Positions 33,205 through 41,780 of a DNA stretch of 42,686 nucleotides are shown here, piece by piece. Position 1 is the first letter of the stretch. Every line of letters begins with the position of its first letter. The stretch is taken from positions 1-42,686 of the forward strand of contig NZ_BAEI01000005.1 of NCBI RefSeq assembly GCF_000241325.1, read 5' to 3'. The notes under the pieces were generated by a model. That model was given only the letters and a program-made list of their open reading frames with translations, did not search any database and was not told the DNA's origin. The position numbers and the translations under genes are program-made. This DNA is from Gordonia polyisoprenivorans NBRC 16320 = JCM 10675 (GTDB lineage Bacteria > Actinomycetota > Actinomycetes > Mycobacteriales > Mycobacteriaceae).

Positions 33205-33732
33205 TCACTTGGGCGGCGCGGTGTCGGCGGCGATCAGTCCGCGCGCGATGTCGGTCGACCCGTCCGGGTTGGTCGCCACCGCAGATGCCGCGGTGATCGT
33301 CACGCCGAGCAGCACCCGGTCCGGGCGCGACCGCAGGGCGACCGTGTAGGTGGTGTTCGACGCCTGCGGTGATTCTTCTTCCACCAGGCCCTGCGGGGTC
33401 CAGTAGAGGGTCGTGAGATTCCACGGAGCCTTGGCGACCGTCTCCGAGACCGACAGCAGCGCCGTCGAGTTCAGGGGGATCGGCACCCGCGGGGTCGTGC
33501 GCTGAGGCTGATCCCGCGGCGGGGTGCACTCGCGCACGAACACGTCACACCACCGCGCCGGCTGCACCGTGTGGAGGTCGCCGCCGACGGCGAGCTGGAT
33601 GTACGCGTCATCCTTGTGCTCGCCGGTGTTGCCGGCCACCAGGATGCCGACACCTGCCGCGACGACGACCACGAACGCGACGGCCACTGCGGCGATGATC
33701 GCGATCGCCTTCTTCTCACCGGGGTTGACCAC
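33205..33732 (-). CDS. DUF2771 membrane-anchored protein (Rv0875c-like)
   Basis: 175 residues. One N-terminal membrane helix (IAIIAAVAVAFVVVVAAGVGI) is followed by an outer domain with two Cys (WCDVFVREC). No catalytic motif. Synteny before the Rv0876c-like gene supports the DUF2771 call. It is 3 bp after the MFS-like gene on the same strand, so they form an operon. Function unknown. Confidence 0.8.
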   Translation of the reverse strand: MVNPGEKKAIAIIAAVAVAFVVVVAAGVGILVAGNTGEHKDDAYIQLAVGGDLHTVQPARWCDVFVRECTPPRDQPQRTTPRVPIPLNSTALLSVSETVAKAPWNLTTLYWTPQGLVEEESPQASNTTYTVALRSRPDRVLLGVTITAASAVATNPDGSTDIARGLIAADTAPPK

Positions 33733-33735
33733 GCT

Positions 33736-35730
33736 CTAGTGATATCCCATCCGCTTGGTGGGTTGAGCACCCGGTCCGGAAGCGTCGCGGGACGACGGAC
33801 CCCGCGCCGGGCCTGCCGGTCGGTGCGGTCGGGTGGGCGCCGACGCCGGATCCGCCGGGCGGCCTCCCGGATGGCCGTCCGGGCGATCCGGACGGACCGC
33901 GGCATGTCGCTGCGTCGGATGGCTGTAGGCCGGTGCACCGAGATCGGCGAACGACATGGTCGGCTCGGCATGCTCGGGACGCTCACCACCGAGGCCGGGG
34001 ACCAGGGAGCGTCCGCGGTCGGTGAGCACCGTCTGCGCGAGTCCGAGCCCCAGCAACACCGAGACGACGGTGAACCCCACCCACAGCGTCGTCGGCAACA
34101 GCACGCCGAGAGCGGCACCGAGTACCCAGCACAGCTGCAGCACCGTCTCCGATCGCCCGAACGCCGATGCCCGTGACTGCTCGGGCAGATCGTCCTGGAT
34201 CGACGAATCGAGGCACACCTTGCCTATCGCGCTGGTGCCGGAGGCGACCAGCGCGGTCGCCGTCGCCAGCACGATGTTGCCGAACACCGCTGCCAGCACG
34301 GCCATCACGAAGCATGCGGCCGTCGAATACAGCACGATCTTCGACGGGTTGCGCAGCTCCAGACGTGTGCCGACCCCGTTGCCGATGGCGTTGCCCACAC
34401 CTGCCGCGGCGCCGACCGCGCCGATGGTCGCGAGCTGCTTCCAATCGGAGTGCACGCCTTGCTGGGACTTGGCGTAGAAGGCGATGTAGAGCGTCAGGAA
34501 ACCGGTGAGGATGCGGATGGTGCCGTTACCCCACAGCGCAGCGACCACCTTGCGCCCGAGGGGCTGACGCATTTTCGCGGCCAGCGCCTTGGCCCCGCCG
34601 CGCACGCCCGCCCGCCCCGGCGCCGCGGCTGCGTCGTGCGGGGCGTGATAGGTCAGCGTCGCCGGGATCTCACCCTCGGTGACCTCGACCCACGACGGGA
34701 TGCGCATGCACAGATACGCACCGAATGCGGCGATGACCGCCAGCCAGAGCATCGCCCCGGGCAGATGCCACGGCAGCGCCTTGGCCAGCAACACCTCGAA
34801 GAGCCCGGCCACCGCGCCGCCGATGATCGTGCCGCCGACCAGGCCGAACATCGTCAGCCGGGAGTTCACCCGCGGCAGGTCGATCGTCGGGGGGACCACC
34901 CGCGGGGTGACCGCCGACTTGAGCACCCCGAACGACTTGGACAGCACCAGCAGCCCCAGCGCGCAGGGATAGAGCACCCACGGGTCGTAGTTGAGCTGAT
35001 CGGCCACCGGATCCCAGCTGACGTTGGTCATGATCAGCAGGGCGAGAACCACGCGGGCGCCGAAGGTGGTGGCCATCGCGATCCGGCGACCCTGCTGCAG
35101 TCTGTCGAGCAACGGCCCGATCAACGGCGCGATGAGCGCGAACGGTGCGATGGTGAGCGCGAGATACAGCGCCACCGACACCTTGGACTGTCCGGTGGCA
35201 GCCGAGAAGAACAAGGTGTTGGCCAACGCGACCGCCATCGCCGCGTCGACGGCGAAGTTCACGATCACCGGCAAGGTCAGCGCGGTCAGCCCGGACTGAT
35301 CGGCGCCGTCGGCGGTGGCGGCCTGGTGGATCTTGCCGAGCCCCTTCGCGGTCAACTGCCTGCTGCGCATCGCCGCCACCCGCGCGACCGTGATCTTCTT
35401 CGGCGCCTCCGGCGTCGGATCGGTCGGCAGGGCCTGCGTCCGATGGCCGCCCGGTCCCGTCGCGTCATGGGGATCGGTCGGCGTGTCGTCGAGGGGCGGC
35501 AGGTGCGGATTGTGGGTCCGCGGCGGCAGATATGCCTCGCCGCGGTTCCCGCCCGGCGGATTGCCGTGCGACGGGATCCGCGTCGGGGTGGCTCGGCGGC
35601 GTGCGCCGTCGGCCGGATAATTCGCGGCCCCGGGGTGGTCGACAGGGTCGCGTCGGGTACGCGCGGCAGCCGCAGGGCCCGTGGTACCCGCGGGTGCAGC
35701 GGCGCTGTCCTTCGACTTCCGTCCGATCAC
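33736..35730 (-). CDS. MFS-like integral membrane protein (Rv0876c-like)
   Basis: 664 residues. The first ~115 are Pro/Gly/Arg-rich and disordered, as are the last ~80; between them are ~12 membrane helices (LTLPVIVNFAVDAAMAVALA, and later LLPTTLWVGFTVVSVLLGLG). Sugar-porter-like motif A is weak, and no known substrate motif is seen. The conserved place next to DUF2771 and DUF3027 genes corresponds to Mtb Rv0876c. Function is unknown in relatives. Confidence 0.85.
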   Translation of the reverse strand: MIGRKSKDSAAAPAGTTGPAAAARTRRDPVDHPGAANYPADGARRRATPTRIPSHGNPPGGNRGEAYLPPRTHNPHLPPLDDTPTDPHDATGPGGHRTQALPTDPTPEAPKKITVARVAAMRSRQLTAKGLGKIHQAATADGADQSGLTALTLPVIVNFAVDAAMAVALANTLFFSAATGQSKVSVALYLALTIAPFALIAPLIGPLLDRLQQGRRIAMATTFGARVVLALLIMTNVSWDPVADQLNYDPWVLYPCALGLLVLSKSFGVLKSAVTPRVVPPTIDLPRVNSRLTMFGLVGGTIIGGAVAGLFEVLLAKALPWHLPGAMLWLAVIAAFGAYLCMRIPSWVEVTEGEIPATLTYHAPHDAAAAPGRAGVRGGAKALAAKMRQPLGRKVVAALWGNGTIRILTGFLTLYIAFYAKSQQGVHSDWKQLATIGAVGAAAGVGNAIGNGVGTRLELRNPSKIVLYSTAACFVMAVLAAVFGNIVLATATALVASGTSAIGKVCLDSSIQDDLPEQSRASAFGRSETVLQLCWVLGAALGVLLPTTLWVGFTVVSVLLGLGLAQTVLTDRGRSLVPGLGGERPEHAEPTMSFADLGAPAYSHPTQRHAAVRPDRPDGHPGGRPADPASAPTRPHRPAGPARGPSSRDASGPGAQPTKRMGYH

Positions 35731-35837
35731 GCGTCAATTGTTCCTCATCGGCCGACCGGCCCGCCGTATGTGTCGTTCGGAAGTGTCGCGCGCAGCCGCT
35801 GTGACCCGTGGTCCCCGGGTGAGGCACACTGGAGGGC

Positions 35838-36692
35838 GTGACTGGAGTAATGGACGGCCCGCGGTTGCTCGACGCCGTCGAGGTCGCCCGTGCCGCGCTC
35901 GTCGAGGACGGGCACGAGCCGGGTGCCCACCGTCAGGCGATCGCGGAAGGCGAATGGGCCGCAGCACACTACTTCGACGCCGATCTCACCGGATACCGCG
36001 GCTGGCAGTGGTGCGTGGTGGTTGCCGGCGCGCCCGGGACCGACGCTGTCACCGTCAGTGAGGTGGTCCTCCTGCCGGGCGAAGGTGCGCTGCTCGCGCC
36101 CGAATGGGTGCCGTGGAGTGAGCGCGTCGCGCCGGGCGATCTGACGGCAGGCGACATGCTCGCCGCCGACTCCGACGATCCGCGGCTCGTTCCCAACCAC
36201 GTGGACAGCTCGAGCGCCCTGCTCTCCGAGACTGCCGTGCCGGAGGTCGCCGACGACTACCCGGCCGACGACGTCGAGGCCTCGGCGCCCGACCCCGAGG
36301 ACCTGGCCGAGGTGGCCGGCGCACTCGGACTCGGGCGGAAGCGGTTGCTCAGCCGAGAGGGCCGTGACGCGGCCGCGCAGCGCTGGTACGACGGCGAGCA
36401 CGGTCCCGGCGCAGAGATGGCGGTTGCGTCCCCTTTTCCGTGCTGCACCTGCGGTTTCTACATCCCGCTGTCGGGTGCGTTGCGGGTGGCTTTCGGCGCG
36501 TGCGCCAACGAGTATTCCGCCGACGGCCAGGTGGTCTCGGCCGAATACGGATGCGGGGCGCACTCCGACGTCGTCGCCCCGAGCGGTGAGGGATCACCGG
36601 CGTACGACGCCTTCGACGACGGTGTTCTCGAGATCGTTGCGGTAGGTGCCGGTGCTGCGGGCGCCGACGGCGAGCCGAACGCTCGGGCTTGA
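35838..36692 (+). CDS. DUF3027 protein (Rv0877-like)
   Basis: 284 residues from GTG 35838 (VTGVMDGPRL); ATG 35850 is also possible, since GGAGGG sits only one base before the GTG. Soluble. GEWAAAHYFDADLTGYRGWQ and a C-terminal Cys cluster (FPCCTCGFYIPLSG, FGACANEYS, EYGCGAHSD) suggest a small metal-binding knuckle. DUF3027 is widespread in Actinobacteria without known function. The start lies 107 bp from the divergent MFS-like gene; 9 bp separate its stop from the next gene, so the two are probably co-expressed. Confidence 0.85.
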   Translation: MTGVMDGPRLLDAVEVARAALVEDGHEPGAHRQAIAEGEWAAAHYFDADLTGYRGWQWCVVVAGAPGTDAVTVSEVVLLPGEGALLAPEWVPWSERVAPGDLTAGDMLAADSDDPRLVPNHVDSSSALLSETAVPEVADDYPADDVEASAPDPEDLAEVAGALGLGRKRLLSREGRDAAAQRWYDGEHGPGAEMAVASPFPCCTCGFYIPLSGALRVAFGACANEYSADGQVVSAEYGCGAHSDVVAPSGEGSPAYDAFDDGVLEIVAVGAGAAGADGEPNARA

Positions 36693-36701
36693 CGCCCGGA
36701 G

Positions 36702-39533
36702 TTGCCTGACCCCGACCCGGTGCACACTGACCCCTTCGGTACCGCCGACCTCGCTGCGGCGACGCTGTCGGCGTGGCGGGAGTCACCGACACGTCTGGCC
36801 GAAGACGTTGCCGCCGAAGATGATCTGGCCAGTGTCGGCTACCGCGACCGCCTGTTCGTCGAACTCGTCACCAACGCTGCCGATGCGGCCCGGCTCGGAG
36901 GGGTGGACGGCGAGGTCGCGATCTGGTCGGATGCCGACGGCCTGCACATCGCCAATACCGGTGCGCCACTGACCGAAGCGGGAGTGCGGTCGCTGCTGGC
37001 GCTGCGCGTCTCGGCCAAACAGCCCGATGACACCGGTGGCGTCGTCGGCCGGTTCGGGGTGGGATTCAGTGCCACCGCCGCCGTCGCCCACACCGTCGAG
37101 ATCCGCTCGACGAGCGGGACGATCTGTTTCGATCGTGCACGTGCCGCTGCGGCGGTTGCCGACGCGGGAATCGTTGGCGTAGCGCGTGTTCCGCTCCTGC
37201 GGCTGGCCTGGCCGGGCGAAGGGGTCCCGCGCGCGGGTTTCGCGACCGAGATCGTCCTCGGCCTGGCTGGGGGACTCGACCCGCAAGCGATCCTCGACGC
37301 GGCCGAGGCGCAGGCCCCTGATCTACTCCTGGCGCTGACCGCGCTCCGGCTGATCACCGTGGAGGACACCGCTTTCGAGATCGACCGGACCGAGCTCGTC
37401 AACGACGAATTGTCCTCCGGTTCACGCGCTCGTCGGCTCACGGTGACCGTCACGAGCCGGGGAGATCGGCGGAGTCGGGCATTCACCGAGATCGAGCACG
37501 GGCCGTCGCGATGGCTACGCGCCGACGACGGTCGGCCGGTGAGCGCGGGATCGGACGCGCCGGTTGCCGATGTGCTCTGGGCGCCGACACCGACCGACAT
37601 CGAACTGTCGTTGCCGTGCCGGCTCATCGCCCGTCTCCCGCTCACCCATGATCGTCGCCACGTGCGCCCCGATGCCGACATCGCCGCAGCCGCAGCGGGT
37701 TACGTGGACGTGCTGCGCCTTGCCGAGCCCGTCGACGGGGTGGCTCTGGTTCCCCGCGCGCACCGCGCGCGGGGCGGCGACGATGCCCGGTTGATCGACG
37801 CGGTGCTCCACGAACTGCGCCGTACTGCATGGCTCCCCGGCATCGCAGGGGCGCCGGTGGTGCCGGACCGTGCGTCGGTGCTGATCGGGCTCGGTCCCGA
37901 CCTCGCGGAGGTGCTCGGCGAGCTGTTCACCGATCTCGTCCATCCGGATCTGTCTCTCGCACATCAACTCCCGGTACTCGAATCGCTCGACGTCACCCGG
38001 ATCGGCTTGGCGTCGCTGGCCGAGCGGCTGACCGGTGTGGAACGCGACCCTGCGTGGTGGGGGCGGTTGTACGCGGCGCTCGCACCGTTGGTGTCGACGG
38101 CCCTCGACGCCGAAGAGCTTGCCGCCCTGCCCATCCCGCGTTCGGATGGTCGGATGAACATCGGTGCGCGTGGATTGTTCACCGCGCACGCCGTGCAGAC
38201 GCCCCTGCGCTGGATTCGCACCGTCGCGGCCGAGGCCGACCATCCCCTCCTGGAACGACTGGGCGTGCAACGGCTTTCGATCACCGATGCACTCGCCGAT
38301 CCGGCACTGCGCATGCTCGTCGAGGAGGCCGCCGACCTCGTCGAGGACGGTGCGGGTGAGGAGGTCGACGCCACCGGTCTGGCCGAGGAGGTGCTCGCGC
38401 TCCTCGGTGCCGACAGCGAGGCCGTTGTGCCCGAATGGCTGTCGCGGCTTCCGCTGCCTGCCGATGACGGTGACCTGCGTAGTGCCGACGAGTTGCTCCT
38501 CGTCGATTCGCCGTTGGCCGCGGTGCTCGTCGAGGACCATCCCTTCGGTCTGCTCGACGGTGACGTCGCCGAGCGACATGGTGTGCACGTGCTTCGCCGG
38601 CTCGGGGTGGGGTGGTCGTTCGCGGTGATCGTCGACGACCTTCCGACGGGGCCCGACCATGATCTTCCCGACGAGGAGCAGTGGTGGGAGACCTTGCCGG
38701 ATGCCCCGGAACGTCTGTGCGCCATCCGCGATCTCGACCTCGTCGCCCCCGATCGGTGGGCGCAGGCCCTGACGTTGATCGTCGAGGATGAGCAGGCGGC
38801 ACGAGCGCTCGACGATCGCGAGGGGTACACCGCCTGGTGGTTGCGCCACTTCGCCGAGGTCGACGATTTACTTCTCGGTGAATACCGTGCGCCGTCGGAT
38901 CACTCGCTCGTCGGTGTGCTCGATCCGCTGGTGCATCCCCACGCGGACGCGCTGGCCCCTGCGCTCGCAGCGCTACCGCCCGAATCCGCCACGGAGGCAT
39001 CGTTGTTGCTGGCCAGGCTGGGCGATCGAGGTAGATCGATCTCCCCCGGGGTCACTCGCGCGATCTACTCCGCGGTGGTCGAGGTCTGCCGGTCGGGGAG
39101 GATCGACTGGTCGGAAATCGACGCACCCGACGCCGTGCGGGTCGCCTCGGGTACCGCCGTGCCCACCGATGGCCATCGCGTTCCCGTCGTCCTCGATGAC
39201 CCGTGGTGGGCACAGGCCGTCGATCCCGTTACCCTCGTGATCGGTCCCGACAGTCCCGAGGGCGCAACGCTTCTGGCCGACATCCTGGATCTCCCGCAGG
39301 TATCGGAGGAGTTCACCGCCGAACCGGTCGGTGCGGGGGAGTACACGACGGCCGACGACACCGCAGCGGTGTTGTTCACCGCCGAAACCGGAAGGCCGGT
39401 ACCGGGCGAGGTTCGTGTGTATGACGACCTGCGGATGGCATTGTCGCGCAAGGGTGGTGGCGCATCGAGTGAGGTTCGGGTGCGGTGGTGGGTCGACAGC
39501 CGGGGCGTCACGTATCTGTCCCGCCGGCGTTGA
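36702..39533 (+). CDS. Large Hsp90-like (GHKL/sacsin-type) ATP-binding protein
   Basis: 943 residues from TTG 36702; a GTG at 36720 is an alternative and neither has a convincing ribosome site, so coupling to the upstream DUF3027 gene is likely. The N-terminal ~230 residues hold a GHKL ATP pocket: N-box LFVELVTNAADAARL, DGLHIANTGAPL, and the lid GRFGVGFSATAAV, as in Hsp90 and sacsin. The remaining ~700 residues are Asp/Glu/Leu-rich, predicted soluble, with no domain I know. It lacks the Hsp90 middle and dimerisation signatures, so it is not HtpG. Long GHKL proteins act as chaperones or as parts of defence systems; its partner here may be DUF3027. Confidence 0.85.
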   Translation: MPDPDPVHTDPFGTADLAAATLSAWRESPTRLAEDVAAEDDLASVGYRDRLFVELVTNAADAARLGGVDGEVAIWSDADGLHIANTGAPLTEAGVRSLLALRVSAKQPDDTGGVVGRFGVGFSATAAVAHTVEIRSTSGTICFDRARAAAAVADAGIVGVARVPLLRLAWPGEGVPRAGFATEIVLGLAGGLDPQAILDAAEAQAPDLLLALTALRLITVEDTAFEIDRTELVNDELSSGSRARRLTVTVTSRGDRRSRAFTEIEHGPSRWLRADDGRPVSAGSDAPVADVLWAPTPTDIELSLPCRLIARLPLTHDRRHVRPDADIAAAAAGYVDVLRLAEPVDGVALVPRAHRARGGDDARLIDAVLHELRRTAWLPGIAGAPVVPDRASVLIGLGPDLAEVLGELFTDLVHPDLSLAHQLPVLESLDVTRIGLASLAERLTGVERDPAWWGRLYAALAPLVSTALDAEELAALPIPRSDGRMNIGARGLFTAHAVQTPLRWIRTVAAEADHPLLERLGVQRLSITDALADPALRMLVEEAADLVEDGAGEEVDATGLAEEVLALLGADSEAVVPEWLSRLPLPADDGDLRSADELLLVDSPLAAVLVEDHPFGLLDGDVAERHGVHVLRRLGVGWSFAVIVDDLPTGPDHDLPDEEQWWETLPDAPERLCAIRDLDLVAPDRWAQALTLIVEDEQAARALDDREGYTAWWLRHFAEVDDLLLGEYRAPSDHSLVGVLDPLVHPHADALAPALAALPPESATEASLLLARLGDRGRSISPGVTRAIYSAVVEVCRSGRIDWSEIDAPDAVRVASGTAVPTDGHRVPVVLDDPWWAQAVDPVTLVIGPDSPEGATLLADILDLPQVSEEFTAEPVGAGEYTTADDTAAVLFTAETGRPVPGEVRVYDDLRMALSRKGGGASSEVRVRWWVDSRGVTYLSRRR

Positions 39534-39554
39534 TGGCGGCCTCGACGCCGACCG

Positions 39555-40163
39555 TCAGCGTCGTTGGGCGTCGATGCCGGTGGTGAGGATCGCGGCGAGC
39601 TGCCGGTAGGCTGCGGCGTCGTCGAGGCCCGTGGTCGCCGAGACCTCCCGTCGCTGGATGCGGCTCATCATCGTCGCGGCGACGTCGGCAGCGAACGCGG
39701 CGTTGACATCCCGGAACTCGCCGTCGCGAACTCCGGCGTCGATCAGCTCCCGCACCCGGCGAGCGGCTGCGGCGGTGTTCTGTTCGTACAGGTCGCGGGT
39801 CGGGCCGAAGGCGTGGAGGTCGGTCATGAACACCTCGGAGGCCGGGGAGAGTTCCTCGCCGACGGCGATGAGGTAATCGATGACCGCCTCGCGTGCCGAC
39901 GTCGCCGCCGCGACCCGCGCCTCGACGTGCTCGGTGGCGACCCGGAAGAAATGCGTCACCGTCTTGGTGACCAGTTGCTCCTTGCTGTCGGCGAGGGTGT
40001 AGATCGTCGTCTTGGAGCAGCGCAATCTGCCTGCGAGGTCGGCGACGGACAGATGTGCGAAACCTTCGGCGAGGAGCAGAGCGAGGAGGTCGTCGAACAG
40101 CGCTGCGCGTCTCCGGGTGCCGAAGTCGGTGACGCCCGGACTTGCATTCGCCCCGCGGGTCAT
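39555..40163 (-). CDS. TetR-family regulator divergent from acyl-CoA dehydrogenase
   Basis: 202 residues. HTH: FAHLSVADLAGRLRCSKTTI then YTLADSKEQLV. The C-terminal part (HFFRVATEHVEARVAAATSA) is of the type often seen in TetR regulators of acyl-CoA metabolism. Divergent from the dehydrogenase by 107 bp containing a repeated AGTACTGT. It likely represses both and is released by an acyl-CoA; this is inferred. Confidence 0.88.
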   Translation of the reverse strand: MTRGANASPGVTDFGTRRRAALFDDLLALLLAEGFAHLSVADLAGRLRCSKTTIYTLADSKEQLVTKTVTHFFRVATEHVEARVAAATSAREAVIDYLIAVGEELSPASEVFMTDLHAFGPTRDLYEQNTAAAARRVRELIDAGVRDGEFRDVNAAFAADVAATMMSRIQRREVSATTGLDDAAAYRQLAAILTTGIDAQRR

Positions 40164-40218
40164 GGTCGCTCCTCACTGCTGGGTCGCCGGACTGCTGTGG
40201 CCTTCCGGCGTCGAGAAT

Positions 40219-40246
40219 AGTACTGTGAAGCGTACCTGAGTACTGT
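40219..40246. promoter_or_regulatory. Repeated AGTACTGT operator before the acyl-CoA dehydrogenase
   Basis: AGTACTGT at 40219-40226 and again at 40239-40246, 20 bp apart (two helical turns); each AGTACT is itself palindromic. TCTATAG right after may be the -10 region of the dehydrogenase promoter. It is suited to the TetR dimer encoded divergently. Confidence 0.5.
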
Positions 40247-40270
40247 CTATAGCCCGGAAAGGCTCGCCAC

Positions 40271-41413
40271 ATGGCTGTTGATCGTCTGCTCCCCAATGAT
40301 GAGGCGCGCGACCTGATCGCCCTGACCCGCGATATCGCCGACAAGCGTCTGGCGCCGATCGCCGACGCGCACGAGAAGGCCGAGACGTATCCCGACGGGC
40401 TCTTCGCCGAGCTCGGGGAGGCGGGACTCCTCGGGCTGCCGTATCCGGTCGAGTGGGATGGCGGAGGCCAACCGTACGAGGTCTACCTCCAGGTGCTGGA
40501 GGAACTCGCGGCGCGGTGGGCGGCAGTGGCTGTGGCGACCAGCGTGCACGGCCTGGCGTGTCACCCGCTCTTCAATTTCGGCACCGAAGAGCAGAAACAA
40601 CGTTGGCTTCCGGACTTGTTGAACGGCAAGCTCATCGGCGCCTACAGCCTGTCAGAGCCGCAGGCCGGCTCCGACGCGGCGGCACTGAATTGCCGAGCCA
40701 GGGCTGCGGACGACGGCTATCACGTGACCGGGACCAAGGCGTGGATCACCCATGGCGGCATCGCCGACGTCTACAACTTGTTCGCGCGCACCGGTGAGGG
40801 GTCGAAGGGGATCTCCTGCTTCTTGGTTGCGCGAGACACCGACGGCCTCACCTTCGGTAAGCCCGAGGAGAAGATGGGACTGCACGCCGTCCCGACCACT
40901 GCCGCCACCTACGACGACGCTGTCGTCGACGCGGACCGGCTGATCGGCGCCGAGGGTCAGGGGTTGCCTATTGCCTTCTCCGCACTGGATTCCGGACGAT
41001 TGGGAATCGCCGCCTGTGCCACTGGATTGGCGCAGTCGGCGCTGGACGCTGCGGTCGAGTACGCACAGGAGCGGACCACCTTCGGCCGCAAGATCATCGA
41101 CCACCAGGGCTTGGGTTTCTTCCTCGCCGACATGGCCGCCGCCGTCGACTCGGCACGCGCGACCTATCTCGACGCCGCTCGCCGACGGGACGCCGGACAA
41201 CCGTATTCGCGTGCGGCCGCCACGGCCAAGCTCATCGCGACCGACGCCGCGATGAAGGTCACGACCGACGCTGTACAGGTCCTCGGCGGCAACGGTTACA
41301 CCCGCGACTTCCGGGTGGAGCGCTACATGCGCGAAGCCAAGATCACCCAGATCTTCGAGGGCACCAACCAGATTCAGCGGCTCGTGATCAGCCGCGCACT
41401 CGCTGCGGGCTGA
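40271..41413 (+). CDS. Acyl-CoA dehydrogenase
   Basis: 380 residues, the usual length. LSEPQAGSDAAAL (FAD/substrate loop), TGTKAWITHGG, ERTTFGRKI and the C-terminal QVLGGNGYTRDFRVERYMRE then AKITQIFEGTNQIQ, where the Glu in IFEGTNQ is the catalytic base. It catalyses the first oxidation of beta-oxidation, passing electrons to ETF. Chain-length preference is not readable. It is 650-residue FadE10 that sits near cspB in Mtb, so this is not that orthologue. Confidence 0.93.
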   Translation: MAVDRLLPNDEARDLIALTRDIADKRLAPIADAHEKAETYPDGLFAELGEAGLLGLPYPVEWDGGGQPYEVYLQVLEELAARWAAVAVATSVHGLACHPLFNFGTEEQKQRWLPDLLNGKLIGAYSLSEPQAGSDAAALNCRARAADDGYHVTGTKAWITHGGIADVYNLFARTGEGSKGISCFLVARDTDGLTFGKPEEKMGLHAVPTTAATYDDAVVDADRLIGAEGQGLPIAFSALDSGRLGIAACATGLAQSALDAAVEYAQERTTFGRKIIDHQGLGFFLADMAAAVDSARATYLDAARRRDAGQPYSRAAATAKLIATDAAMKVTTDAVQVLGGNGYTRDFRVERYMREAKITQIFEGTNQIQRLVISRALAAG

Positions 41414-41780
41414 CGCCCCTCTCCCTCTCAGAGTGGTATCCGGGTCGCTGTGGCCCCGAATCCAGCTCCGGCTCAGTTGGTCTCGAGGCTCGCCGCACGC
41501 GGCTCGCACCTCCACCATCGGGGAAGATGCCTCGCCGCCGAAGGATGCTGACGCTCTTCCCATCCGACGATCGGATGCTGACGCCCTCCCCACCCGATGG
41601 TCGAGGTGCACGGCGCCCCTGGCGCCGGGCCTCGAGACCTCTTGTGCCGACGGGATTCCGGGCCACGGGCGGCACGACACCTCGACCATCGGGTGGGGAT
41701 TATCTCTATGGAGTTCTCAAACAACAGATGCGGTCCCGGCCGGGCCGGATGCAGGGAATCAGGTTGTGGGGCAGTGTAGG
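41414..41780. repeat. Intergenic repeat cluster with a 21-bp perfect inverted repeat
   Basis: No gene. 41588-41608 and 41678-41698 are perfect reverse complements (CCCACCCGATGG arm with TCGAGGTG) around 69 bases that include GCGCCCCTGGCGCC. A variant CACCTCCACCATCGGG lies at 41510-41525. Immediately before the first arm, a ~30-bp unit beginning GGATGCTGACGC occurs twice (from about 41546 and 41576). It looks like nested copies of a dispersed palindromic element after the dehydrogenase. Confidence 0.75.

Noticed and set aside
37515..38849. 444-codon minus-strand frame opposite the GHKL ATPase
   Set aside because: Antisense shadow; the plus strand carries intact GHKL motifs over its whole length.
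40271..41413. Orthologue of FadE10, which lies near cspB in M. tuberculosis
   Set aside because: Length (380 versus about 650 residues) and position differ; it is an ordinary acyl-CoA dehydrogenase.
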